NCBI GenBank assembly: GCA_903844785.1
Contig: CAIMVB010000270.1
Location: forward strand, 1-28,664
Reading direction: 5' to 3'
Length of the DNA: 28,664 bases
DNA from: an uncultured Rhodospirillales bacterium
GTDB taxonomy: Bacteria; Pseudomonadota; Alphaproteobacteria; Acetobacterales; Acetobacteraceae
The notes beneath the pieces were generated by a model, which was given only the letters and a program-made list of their open reading frames with translations, was not told the origin of the DNA and searched no databases. Numbering within the stretch: the stretch's first letter is position 1; every line of letters starts with the position of its first letter. The position numbers were made by a program, and so were the translations under genes. Of the stretch, positions 1-7,038 are shown piece by piece.

Positions 1-1
1 C

Positions 2-433
2 AGTAGTACTATGGCTATAGCACGCAGACCCCTATCCGCTATCGGCACCGAAACCGCGACAATATCCGCCGATGCTACCAACAGCATCGAAATCGCGGAC
101 AATGATGTTCACTATGTCTCAGTGAACGGCCAAGCCAGCGCCCTGACAACAGGCGGTACGGCTACATTGACCTCCGCTGATCTCACAGCATCAACCCTGA
201 CGAATTTGGCCGCTTATTTGGATGAACGTTTTACTAATGCGGTTGCAACCGGGGCATCAGGCGACGTGGATGCAATCATGGTCGTCAACTGGACCGCCCC
301 ATCTAGTACAGTTTCCTACGTCTATGAATTCACGGAAAACGCCGCGTCGGTGAATATATCGGGATCTGAACTTGCGCTGCTTGGTATCATCGAAAGAAGC
401 AGCACCATACTCACCATCGGAGATGTCATTTAG
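2..433 (+). CDS. C-terminal part of a repeat-type surface/secreted protein (5' truncated by window edge)
   Basis: The reading frame is open to the left edge (codons before the ATG at 11 are Ser-Ser-Thr), so this is probably the tail of a larger protein rather than a 140-residue one. The sequence is rich in Thr, Ala, Ser and Asn, almost free of Lys and Cys, and reads as alternating beta-strand segments. The end pattern (a YVSVNG strand, a central AAYLDERF helix, then VVNW and YVYEF strands and a closing LTIGDVI) resembles tails of large alphaproteobacterial repeat or RTX-like surface proteins, which is family resemblance from memory. No catalytic motif is visible. A role at the cell surface or outside the cell is an inference. 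No terminator is evident after the TAG stop. Confidence 0.5.
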   Translation, partial: SSTMAIARRPLSAIGTETATISADATNSIEIADNDVHYVSVNGQASALTTGGTATLTSADLTASTLTNLAAYLDERFTNAVATGASGDVDAIMVVNWTAPSSTVSYVYEFTENAASVNISGSELALLGIIERSSTILTIGDVI

Positions 434-625
434 TGCCTCCGTCGGATGAGCCCTATAGGTAAAGGCATGAACCAAGGCTCCGACCTGAAGGTCCCAGATA
501 TATGTTTCTGATAGGCCATCGCCCGCGCTCCGCTTACTTAACTTACTTTGCGCCAAACCCGCAGTAGCTCATTCCAGCGCCTAAGGTGATACGTTTGGTA
601 ACCATCCGCCGAGTCCCACGTATTT
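434..625. other. Short intergenic stretch before the permease remnant
   Basis: These 192 bases lie between the stop of the surface-protein tail and the recognisable permease remnant. I see no convincing open frame, RNA or hairpin. Part of it may be decayed permease sequence, since the permease similarity stops abruptly at its left side. Confidence 0.3.
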
Positions 626-904
626 TTGATCTTCACGCCGTGCCGGGCGCCGTGTTCTGCTGCTTTTTCCAATTCCAAGGCAGCAATTCATGAAGTTTCT
701 GCTGCGGAATTCGTCGGCGCGGATGCCGGGCTTGGCTATCTGATCCAGACCTCCATGGCGTTTTCCCGCACACCGCTCGCTTTCGGTGCGGTTGTCGTGC
801 TTGCCATCATGGGTATAATGCTTTTCCAGGCGGTCGCACTTGCCCAACGCCTGTTATTTCCCTGGTCACGCAGCGTTGAAGGCACCAATAAGGCAGTAGG
901 CTGA
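626..904 (+). pseudogene. Remnant of an ABC transporter permease (SsuC/TauC/ThiX type), C-terminal part only
   Basis: The stretch from about position 700 translates to EFVGADAGLGYLI, then a hydrophobic segment and a VALAQRLLFPWSR ending. This is the typical last quarter of the roughly 250-residue permeases of the nitrate/sulfonate/taurine/pyrimidine ABC family. Only about 70 residues match. The part before it (FSNSKAAIHEVSAAEF) looks like the usual 'GLK-AA...GAV-AEF' region with residues missing, and no start codon with a ribosome site precedes it; the frame opens only on a TTG. The binding-protein and ATPase genes of such a system are absent. It ends 16 bases before the amidohydrolase, so it was probably once its operon partner. 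What is seen is the truncation; loss of function is inferred. Confidence 0.7.
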
Positions 905-919
905 ACGGAGCATCGTACC

Positions 920-2428
920 ATGGCTGAAATCGAACCCGGCTTCATCATCGTCCGCAATGCCATGTTAGCCGATCCCACCAGGCGGCGTGCTGAACCCACC
1001 GATGTGCTGATCCAGGATGGTGTGATCAAGGCGGTCGGCCTTGGCATTGCAGCGCCGCCGGAATCAAAGGTGGTTGATGCCACTGGGCATATCATCCACC
1101 CCGGCCTTATCAATGCGCATACCCATGGCCATGGCGGGCTTGCGCGCGGGCAGAGCGATAAATGGACACTTGAATTGCTACTTGCCGCAGCCCCCTGGAT
1201 TGGCGGCAATCGTTCGCTGCAGGACAAGAAGCTGACCGCGCAAATCATCGCGGCCGAGATGGTGCTCAAGGGCTGCACGGCGGCGTATGATCTTTATGCG
1301 GAGGTTCCGATCCCAAGCAAGGATGGCCTGGACGCCGTTGCGGAAGCCTATGCCGAAGTTGGGATGCGCGCGGTAATTGCGCCCATGGTGGCCGATCGCA
1401 CGGTATATGAGGCAATACCAGGACTTTACGATAGCCTGCCTGATGCCTTGCGCACGCGTGTTGACAAGCTTCGTCTTCCGGCTTGGGAAAGAACTCTTGG
1501 CGCCATGGATGAGGCCATCATCGCCTGGCGCTGGAATGGCAAGGATATCCGTGCGGCCGTTGCTCCTACTATCCCGCATCATTGTTCCGATGCCTTCCTG
1601 TGCGGCTGCCGCGATCTGGCGCGCAAACATAATGTTGGGATCCATAGTCATGTTGGCGAGAGTAAGGTCCAGGCGCTCACGGGCATACGGCGCTATGGCA
1701 AAACCCTAGTCCAGCACATGAATGATCTTGGGCTGATCGGGCCGGATTTCACGGCAGCGCATGCGATTTGGCTTGATGATGATGATCTCAAGATCATGCG
1801 CGATAGGGGTGGTTCACTCGCCCATAACGCCGGCAGTAATATGCGCCTTGGTAATGGCATGTTCCGCTTTCGTGAGGCGCGCGACATGGGCGTGAATGTA
1901 GGTATCGGAACGGATGGGGCGAATTGTTCCGATAATCAGAATATGTATGAGGCGATGCGCTATGCCTCCATGCTGTCAAAAGTGCAAACACCAGACCCAC
2001 GCCGGTGGGCGAGTGTTGAGGAGGTTTATGACGCTGCAACGCGTGGTTCCGCACGCGCGCTCGGGTTCAAGGATATCGGCGCCATCGCGCCGGGCATGAA
2101 GGCAGATATCGTTTTCCTGGATCGAACTTCAGTGAATTGGATTCCGCATCATTGGACAGTTAATCAACTCGTGCATACGGAAGATGGCACGGGTGTACGA
2201 CATGTCATGATCGGTGGACGCTTTGTTGTGCGTGATGGCCGCATTCTGACGATTGACCTCAATCGCCTGGCCAATGAGGCGGAGGCAGCGCGCGAAAGAC
2301 TTGAAGCGCTGAATGCCGAATTCCGTGACCTATATGACAAGTTGGAGCCTGTGGTGGCGTCCTTCTGCCCGGCTTTCGCGGCCCAGCCCTATCATTTGCG
2401 GCGATATCTTTGCGATGTGCCTGGCTAA
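920..2428 (+). CDS. Amidohydrolase family protein (TRZ/ATZ, cytosine/SAH deaminase-like)
   Basis: This is a 502-residue metal-dependent hydrolase of the amidohydrolase superfamily (deaminase/chlorohydrolase branch), presumably cytoplasmic. Visible metal and catalytic residues are the HxH pair in NAHTH (H67, H69), HSHVGE (H244 with E247, the HxxE of deaminases), H281 in AAHAIW and D332 in GTDGANCSDN. An N-terminal beta-sandwich part (VLIQDGVIKAVG) and a C-terminal PGMKADIVFLD segment complete the usual composite domain. Length fits the family (450-500), with some extra C-terminal helix. The ATG at 920 has GGAG at 907-910. It directly follows the remnant of an SsuC/ThiX-type permease, which hints at a pyrimidine- or heterocycle-like substrate, but that is an inference. 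The substrate could be any cyclic amine or amide. Confidence 0.88.
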   Translation: MAEIEPGFIIVRNAMLADPTRRRAEPTDVLIQDGVIKAVGLGIAAPPESKVVDATGHIIHPGLINAHTHGHGGLARGQSDKWTLELLLAAAPWIGGNRSLQDKKLTAQIIAAEMVLKGCTAAYDLYAEVPIPSKDGLDAVAEAYAEVGMRAVIAPMVADRTVYEAIPGLYDSLPDALRTRVDKLRLPAWERTLGAMDEAIIAWRWNGKDIRAAVAPTIPHHCSDAFLCGCRDLARKHNVGIHSHVGESKVQALTGIRRYGKTLVQHMNDLGLIGPDFTAAHAIWLDDDDLKIMRDRGGSLAHNAGSNMRLGNGMFRFREARDMGVNVGIGTDGANCSDNQNMYEAMRYASMLSKVQTPDPRRWASVEEVYDAATRGSARALGFKDIGAIAPGMKADIVFLDRTSVNWIPHHWTVNQLVHTEDGTGVRHVMIGGRFVVRDGRILTIDLNRLANEAEAARERLEALNAEFRDLYDKLEPVVASFCPAFAAQPYHLRRYLCDVPG

Positions 2429-2728
2429 ACCAAAGAGGCACTGCTGCTGCGTGTCATTGGTCCGTGCCCTTCAGAAACAAAATCCACCAAAAATTAACAA
2501 TGCTTCGGAGGAGCAAGTCGCTTGATAGGTGCGATCTGCAACGCAAAGGCAAGCGCGGGATGGTGATCCCGTGGCCGGCCTCGTGCGTATTTGGAATATT
2601 GACGAACGGTCTGACAAGTCGTGTTACTGGCAGGTGATGGTGATTAAACGCCGCATCGCTCACCACCTGAGTGGTGCGCTCCCGATACTGGTTGTTGCCT
2701 ACTATAGCCCGAAAAATAAAATAATTTA
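2429..2728. other. Intergenic region between two convergent genes
   Basis: About 300 bases separate the convergent ends of the amidohydrolase and the DUF6282 gene. No open frame here looks like protein in composition or has a ribosome site. The only structure seen is the hairpin at 2658-2679. The right end (2700-2760) is AT-rich. Confidence 0.4.
2658..2679. terminator. Possible bidirectional terminator hairpin
   Basis: CACCAC-CTGA-GTGGTG forms a perfect six-pair stem with a four-base loop and extends by two further G-C pairs past one mismatch. It lies between two convergent genes, where a shared terminator would be expected. There is no T-run on either side, so it would not be a classical intrinsic terminator. 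Confidence 0.35.
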
Positions 2729-3673
2729 CTATTTGATCACGGATCTGGAAGAATATCCCTGCGTATTATCTACGTTAAAAAGATAAGCTGGATTATTATT
2801 TGTCATACGTTGAATTTCCGATTCGGTAAAACCTTCGCTTTCGATAAGCATAAGGTATTCACGGAAGGCTTCCACAGGCGGTGGAAGAAGATAAACGCCC
2901 GCATCCGTGGACAAGATAGCGCGATCGCCCGCAGCGCGAATGCGTGGGGTGAAATCCTGAATCACGCTATTGGCGGCGATCTTGTGCTTTTCCTCATCCA
3001 CATGGGTCAGGCCGACCTGCGTTGCATGGGTCAGGACAAAGAAGGAAAATTCGGCGTAGGCGCCAAGGGCAGTAATGGCGGCGATTTCCTCCGGTGTGTA
3101 GCGCGCACAATGAGTACGAATGCGGAGAACTCCGCGACGCTTTGCTTCCTCAACCAAGACAACAGCTTCCCGGCCAGAGACATGCCCGCAATCAAAGACG
3201 ACATCTTTCGCGGCGCAAAGTTCCATAATAGCCGGCACAGGTTCTGGTACAGTACCGTTTTCGGGTACGGAAAACGTGGTCTCAAGAAAAGTAGGGCTGC
3301 GGCCTTCACGCATGGCCACATAGCGTGTGTGATGGGTTGGCAAGCTGACGAAGCGTGCGCCTGTCCCTGCGCCATAGCCATAACCGATCGCGGTGCGCGC
3401 CGCTTCCAGTGTCACCCCGCCGGCCGTTGGCTGCATGATCAACCCGCCAAATGCCTCAACGCCCAGATGGCCGAGTTCGTCATTCACTAGCGCGGCCAAG
3501 CCCGATGTATTCTGGAAATTGCACATGATGCCAATGGCGCGCATACCAACGTCAGCAGCCTGACGAACTGCGTCAAAAGCATTGACTGAGCGGCCTGATA
3601 GATGTGGCGCGCAATGGATATGGCAATCAATGGCACCCTTCAGTAAGTGCATTCCGGGCGGGGTGAAGGGCAT
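2729..3673 (-). CDS. DUF6282 family protein, amidohydrolase-like metal hydrolase
   Basis: The 314-residue protein has amidohydrolase/PHP-like metal residues: DCHIHCAPH (H18, H20, H24), GHVSG (H164), RTHCAR (H188) and STDAGV (D257). It resembles the DUF6282 group, whose reaction is not established. The ATG at 3673 is preceded by a perfect AAGGAGG that overlaps the stop codon of the upstream permease, so translation is coupled to the transporter. It is the last gene of the five-gene operon starting at 6662. This placement suggests it hydrolyses the imported compound or a breakdown product; that is inferred. A true enzyme is likely because all usual ligand positions are present. The last 15 residues after YLFNVDN look disordered. 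Confidence 0.8.
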   Translation of the reverse strand: MPFTPPGMHLLKGAIDCHIHCAPHLSGRSVNAFDAVRQAADVGMRAIGIMCNFQNTSGLAALVNDELGHLGVEAFGGLIMQPTAGGVTLEAARTAIGYGYGAGTGARFVSLPTHHTRYVAMREGRSPTFLETTFSVPENGTVPEPVPAIMELCAAKDVVFDCGHVSGREAVVLVEEAKRRGVLRIRTHCARYTPEEIAAITALGAYAEFSFFVLTHATQVGLTHVDEEKHKIAANSVIQDFTPRIRAAGDRAILSTDAGVYLLPPPVEAFREYLMLIESEGFTESEIQRMTNNNPAYLFNVDNTQGYSSRSVIK

Positions 3674-3684
3674 GGTGTGCCTCC

Positions 3685-4374
3685 TTAGGCTTGAGGGCGC
3701 TGGCCAAGGCGCGTTTCAAGATGTTCGCCGAAACGCTTGGTTGGCCAGCAGATGAGAAAATAGACGACAAGAATGGTGCCGAAGCAAAGCAGGGCTGAAA
3801 AGCCACGCGTATTGAGGATTTTCGCGGCATAGGTCAGTTCCATCACGCCAATCTGGCTGGCGATGGAGGTGGATTTGATGAAGCCCACTGCATAGCCGAA
3901 TAGCGGTGGCACTACTACGCGCCATGATTGGGGCGCGATGATGCGCGAAAGCATCTGCCATCGGGAAAAATTCATCGCTTCTGCCGCATTCCATTGTGGT
4001 GCTGGCACTGATTCGATTCCGGCACGTGCGATCTCGGCCGCGAAGGCAGCGGCGGAAAGGACCACGGTGACGAGCGCCACCGTGAACAGCGAAGCCTGTG
4101 CGCCAGAAAGCTGGAAGGCGAAAAAGACGCACATTAGTTTTACCAGGAAGGGAATGCGGCGGAACACCTCGACATAAGCCGTCGCCAGCAGGCGCAAGGG
4201 TGCGATGCCGTAAAGCCTTGGATGGCGCCCGATGGCAAGGCAGAAGCCCAGAGCGAAACCAAAAGCCGCGCCAAGGTATGAAAGCAAAAGCGTATTCAGT
4301 AATGCCTGACCCAAAAACATCAAGTTCCAGAAACCAAAGAAGCGTGGCACGTCTTCGATAAGCTGTTCCCACAT
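3685..4374 (-). CDS. Polar amino-acid ABC transporter permease (transporter A, second permease)
   Basis: This is a HisM/GlnP-type inner-membrane permease of about 229 residues with several hydrophobic segments. The cytoplasmic EAA loop is visible as NAAEAMNFSRWQ followed by APQS and VPPL, which docks with the ATPase. I chose the ATG at 4374 rather than a longer frame from 4419, because the paralogous permease of transporter B begins at the equivalent point (MSAWQ...APRFF versus MWEQ...VPRFF) and because the start then lies four bases after the upstream stop. It shares FRRIPFLV and TRGFSA blocks with its paralogue at 10457-11167. It pairs with the permease at 4379-5053 as a heterodimer. Confidence 0.88.
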   Translation of the reverse strand: MWEQLIEDVPRFFGFWNLMFLGQALLNTLLLSYLGAAFGFALGFCLAIGRHPRLYGIAPLRLLATAYVEVFRRIPFLVKLMCVFFAFQLSGAQASLFTVALVTVVLSAAAFAAEIARAGIESVPAPQWNAAEAMNFSRWQMLSRIIAPQSWRVVVPPLFGYAVGFIKSTSIASQIGVMELTYAAKILNTRGFSALLCFGTILVVYFLICWPTKRFGEHLETRLGQRPQA

Positions 4375-4378
4375 GGCG

Positions 4379-5053
4379 TCAGACAATCCTTGCCTTAACA
4401 CGGAATAGCCATCGCCCAAGCACTGCCAAGGCTAAGGAGCAGGCAAGCGTCAGCACCACATAAATGACCGCGACGATAGAAAAAACTTCCATCGAGCGGA
4501 AGGTGAGTGAATTCACATTATAGGCGCGGCCAGTCAGTTCCTCGACCGCAAAAATTGCCGCGATCGAAGTAGTCATGACCTGAATGATGAATTGGTTCGA
4601 AAGCGGTGGGTAAAGGGTTTTCGCGATATGCGGCATGACCACATACCAGACCATTTGCGGTACAGAAAAACCCATCGCTGTTGCAGCGTCCATCTCCTCT
4701 CGGCGCAGTGATTGAAAGCCGGCGCGCTGAATTTCCGTGAGATATGCCCCGGCATTAAGCGACATGCCGATGGCAACAGCAGTATAGGGTGACAGAAGAA
4801 TGCCAGCATCCGGCAAAACAAAGAAGATGAAGAAGATCTGCACCAGCAAGGGCGTGTTGATGAAAAACGTCACATAGCCCTGCACCGCAAGCCGCGCCGG
4901 GTGCGGCCCGAAATGCAGAATTGACGCATTGAACAGCCCAATCGCCCACCCCACCAGGAAGGAAATTGTCGCCAGTTGAAGCGTCAGCAGGGCACCGCCC
5001 AGCAGATAGGGCACATGTCCGGTTACTTGGCTATAGATCAGGTCATAGCCCAT
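4379..5053 (-). CDS. Polar amino-acid ABC transporter permease (transporter A, first permease)
   Basis: This HisQ/GlnP-type permease of about 224 residues has hydrophobic segments and the EAA-type loop DAATAMGFSVPQ ending in MPH...YPPL. The frame extends up to 5167, but the extra N-terminus is Cys- and Ser-rich and overlaps the binding-protein gene. The ATG at 5053 (MGYDLIYSQ) lies seven bases after that gene's stop and matches the paralogue start at 11839. Blocks such as PLLVQIFFIFFVLPDAGI, LNAGAYLTEIQRAGF and RWLFRVKAR are shared almost word for word with the transporter B permease at 11171-11839, showing duplication of the module. Confidence 0.88.
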   Translation of the reverse strand: MGYDLIYSQVTGHVPYLLGGALLTLQLATISFLVGWAIGLFNASILHFGPHPARLAVQGYVTFFINTPLLVQIFFIFFVLPDAGILLSPYTAVAIGMSLNAGAYLTEIQRAGFQSLRREEMDAATAMGFSVPQMVWYVVMPHIAKTLYPPLSNQFIIQVMTTSIAAIFAVEELTGRAYNVNSLTFRSMEVFSIVAVIYVVLTLACSLALAVLGRWLFRVKARIV

Positions 5054-5060
5054 GCGCAGA

Positions 5061-5885
5061 TCAGAAGAAGGGGCTGACCGGCACCTTGGTGAACATCGGC
5101 CCGTCGAACCATTTTTCCCAGAGGCTTTCGATTGTGCCATCGGTATGCAGTTCATACAGCGCAACATTCAGCCAATTGCGGAGTGAATGATTGTTCTTCG
5201 CCACACCAAGGCCTGAATAGGTCACGCCAAAATCCGGCGTGGCTGTCACTTCCCACTGAACTTGGCGGAAGGGGCGGAGCGCGAAGCGGACGGAATCGAT
5301 ACCATCAAAAGATGCCTGCGCGCGTCCCTGGGCTATGGCACGATTGCGGTCTGGGTAATTGTCAAGCAGCAGGACACGCGCATTTGGAATGGCGCGCTGG
5401 ATATAGGGAATGGCGGTAGTGCCGCGCACCTGCGCCAGCGTAACATCCGTATTATTCAATGCTTGTAGGCTGGTATGCCCGCGCCCCTGCACGGCGAGAA
5501 TACCGTAATTCTCGGAATGAACAGGCACGGTATAGTCAATCACCTTTGCGCGTTCGCTCGTGCGGCTCATGGCACCCATCACAAAGTCTATGCGGCCAGA
5601 TACAACCATGGGAATGCGCTCGGGCGAGCCGACCGCCTGGAGCGTCAGGCGCACGCCAAGCTTCCGTGCAATAGCCGCCGCGACTTCTGGTTCGAAGCCG
5701 TCTATTTCATTGCGTTCGTTAAATAGCGCGCGTGGTGGCAGGGTTGGGTTGACGCCAACACGAATTTCACCAGAGCGCAGCACATCTTCAAGCGGACGGG
5801 CTGAGGCGTCTTTTGGCGTCAGAAGCGCGGCTGCGGCTGCGGCGGCGGCGGCACCCCCCGTCATCAAGGCGCGGCGATCGGTCAT
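5061..5885 (-). CDS. Amino-acid ABC transporter substrate-binding protein (transporter A)
   Basis: This is a family 3 extracellular solute-binding protein (SBP_bac_3) of 274 residues. The N-terminus MTDRRALMTGG followed by a run of alanines and a cleavage-like ASA looks like a Tat-type export signal. The mature part starts with a typical 'LRSGEIRVGVNPTLPP' strand and contains NERNEIDGFEPEVAAAIA and a TSER segment, whose Arg is where family members hold the ligand carboxylate. A conserved WEKWFDGPM ends the protein. The ribosome site GGAAGGA sits before the ATG at 5885. It is a clear paralogue of the protein at 11841-12662, with the same ending, but differs in the ligand region (GRAQASFDG versus GRADAMVDV), suggesting different substrates. 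Confidence 0.9.
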   Translation of the reverse strand: MTDRRALMTGGAAAAAAAAALLTPKDASARPLEDVLRSGEIRVGVNPTLPPRALFNERNEIDGFEPEVAAAIARKLGVRLTLQAVGSPERIPMVVSGRIDFVMGAMSRTSERAKVIDYTVPVHSENYGILAVQGRGHTSLQALNNTDVTLAQVRGTTAIPYIQRAIPNARVLLLDNYPDRNRAIAQGRAQASFDGIDSVRFALRPFRQVQWEVTATPDFGVTYSGLGVAKNNHSLRNWLNVALYELHTDGTIESLWEKWFDGPMFTKVPVSPFF

Positions 5886-5915
5886 GTCTGTTCCTTCCCG
5901 TCTTTTGCTGCGCCA

Positions 5916-6662
5916 TTAGTGGCGCAAAATTCTCGACGTAAACTCCTTCAGGCGCGGGCTACGCGGCTGGTCGAAAACCTCTGCCGGGGGGCCTGTCTCC
6001 ACAATCAAGCCCTGATCCAGAAAAGCAACGCGGCTTGCCACTTCCCGGATGAAGGCCATTTCATGGCTGACGATCAGCATTGTCATGCCATCGCGCTGCA
6101 GGGCGCGGATGGTGTCCAGCACTTCTCCGACCAACTCTGGATCCAATGCAGCGGTGACTTCATCCAGCAATAGGATATCTGGCTTCAGCGCCAGGGCGCG
6201 GGCGATGGCAACACGTTGCTGCTGGCCGCCCGAAAGTTCATCCGGATAGGCATTTACCTTCTCGGCCAGACCAACCCTCGCGAGCAGCGCGCGCGCCTCC
6301 GCCTCCACATCGGCTTTGGCACGTTTTTTGACGAGCGTTGGGGCGATGGCGACATTGCGCAGCGCTGTCATATTCTGAAACAGGTTATATTGCTGGAACA
6401 CGATGGCAAAGCGGTCACGCGCACCACGCAAGCTTGCGCGGCTGGTATAATCCACCACCTGGCCATCAAGCGTCACCGTGCCGGAGCGTGGCTTCAACAG
6501 GCCCACAAGCGTGCGGAGAATGGTCGATTTTCCGGAACCCGAAGGGCCAATCAGGCCAATCACCTCGCCGCGCTGCACATCTAGTGAAACGTCGCGCAGC
6601 ACATCGGCCTTGCCGCCATAGGAAACGCTCAGCCCTTGGATAGAAAGGAAGGTCAAGCCCAT
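5916..6662 (-). CDS. Polar amino-acid ABC transporter ATP-binding protein (transporter A, possibly shared with B)
   Basis: This is a 248-residue GlnQ/HisP-type ATPase. Walker A is GPSGSGKS (residues 39-46), the Q-loop is VFQQYN (around 88-93), the signature LSGGQQQ is at 143-149, Walker B is LLLDE with DEVTAALDP (167-175) and the H-loop is SHE (199-201). All catalytic residues are present, and DEV in place of DEP is common in this family. It is the first gene of the minus-strand operon, 30 bases before the binding protein. Its own ribosome site is weak (GGGG before ATG). Transporter B has no ATPase, so this subunit may energise both; that is an inference from gene content. Confidence 0.9.
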   Translation of the reverse strand: MGLTFLSIQGLSVSYGGKADVLRDVSLDVQRGEVIGLIGPSGSGKSTILRTLVGLLKPRSGTVTLDGQVVDYTSRASLRGARDRFAIVFQQYNLFQNMTALRNVAIAPTLVKKRAKADVEAEARALLARVGLAEKVNAYPDELSGGQQQRVAIARALALKPDILLLDEVTAALDPELVGEVLDTIRALQRDGMTMLIVSHEMAFIREVASRVAFLDQGLIVETGPPAEVFDQPRSPRLKEFTSRILRH

Positions 6663-6730
6663 CAGCCCCGGTTCTTGTTCGGTAAGGATAGTCCATGCTT
6701 TCCGCGCTTCGCGTCAAGCCGTGGCCAGAG

Positions 6731-6758
6731 TTGCGCGCCGCCAGCGCTGACCTATTAT
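6731..6758 (+). promoter_or_regulatory. Candidate promoter of the oxidoreductase operon
   Basis: TTGCGC and TATTAT are separated by 16 bases, in the 103-base gap between two divergent operons. The -10 box ends only seven bases before the ATG at 6766. Transcription would then start at or next to the start codon, giving a leaderless mRNA, which agrees with the absence of any ribosome-binding sequence before this ATG. The -35 match is only three of six. Confidence 0.35.
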
Positions 6759-6765
6759 CAGCGGC

Positions 6766-7038
6766 ATGAGCCTCCGCCTGCCCAATGTCGCGCGTCCCGC
6801 GCCTGTCACCATCATGGTGCATGGCGCCCCTATTGTCGCGTATCCTGGGGAAAGCCTGGCCGCTGCGCTGATCGCCGCCGGGCATTGGCGCTTCGGGGAA
6901 GGTGAGGATCCCGCGCGCCCGCGTACTGCCTTCTGCATGATGGGCGTTTGTCAGCAATGCCTGCTGCGCGTGGATGGGCGCTTGGTGCAGGCATGCCTGA
7001 CGCCCGTTGCGGCAGGGCAGGAAGTGACACCTGCATGA
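6766..7038 (+). CDS. Small [2Fe-2S] ferredoxin-like subunit of an amino/imino-acid dehydrogenase
   Basis: This 90-residue protein carries the plant-ferredoxin-like Fer2_4 pattern C57-x4-C62-x2-C65-x11-C77 (FCMMGVCQQC then QACLTP), the usual ligand set for a [2Fe-2S] cluster. Such proteins are the smallest subunit of HcnABC-like, octopine/nopaline oxidase-like and D-hydroxyproline dehydrogenase-like complexes, where they pass electrons between flavin subunits. It is the first gene of the plus-strand operon, and its TGA overlaps the next ATG (ATGA). No Shine-Dalgarno sequence precedes its ATG. The assignment to a heteromeric dehydrogenase follows from the three consecutive subunit genes; the substrate is unknown. 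Confidence 0.85.
   Translation: MSLRLPNVARPAPVTIMVHGAPIVAYPGESLAAALIAAGHWRFGEGEDPARPRTAFCMMGVCQQCLLRVDGRLVQACLTPVAAGQEVTPA

Noticed and set aside
2529..2786. Plus-strand frame of 85 codons after the amidohydrolase
   Set aside because: Composition is not protein-like, no ribosome site is present, and it runs into the 3' end of the convergent DUF6282 gene.
5916..6662. DEV instead of DEP in Walker B of the transporter A ATPase
   Set aside because: DEVTSALDP-like forms are common in functional polar amino-acid ABC ATPases, so this is not a defect.
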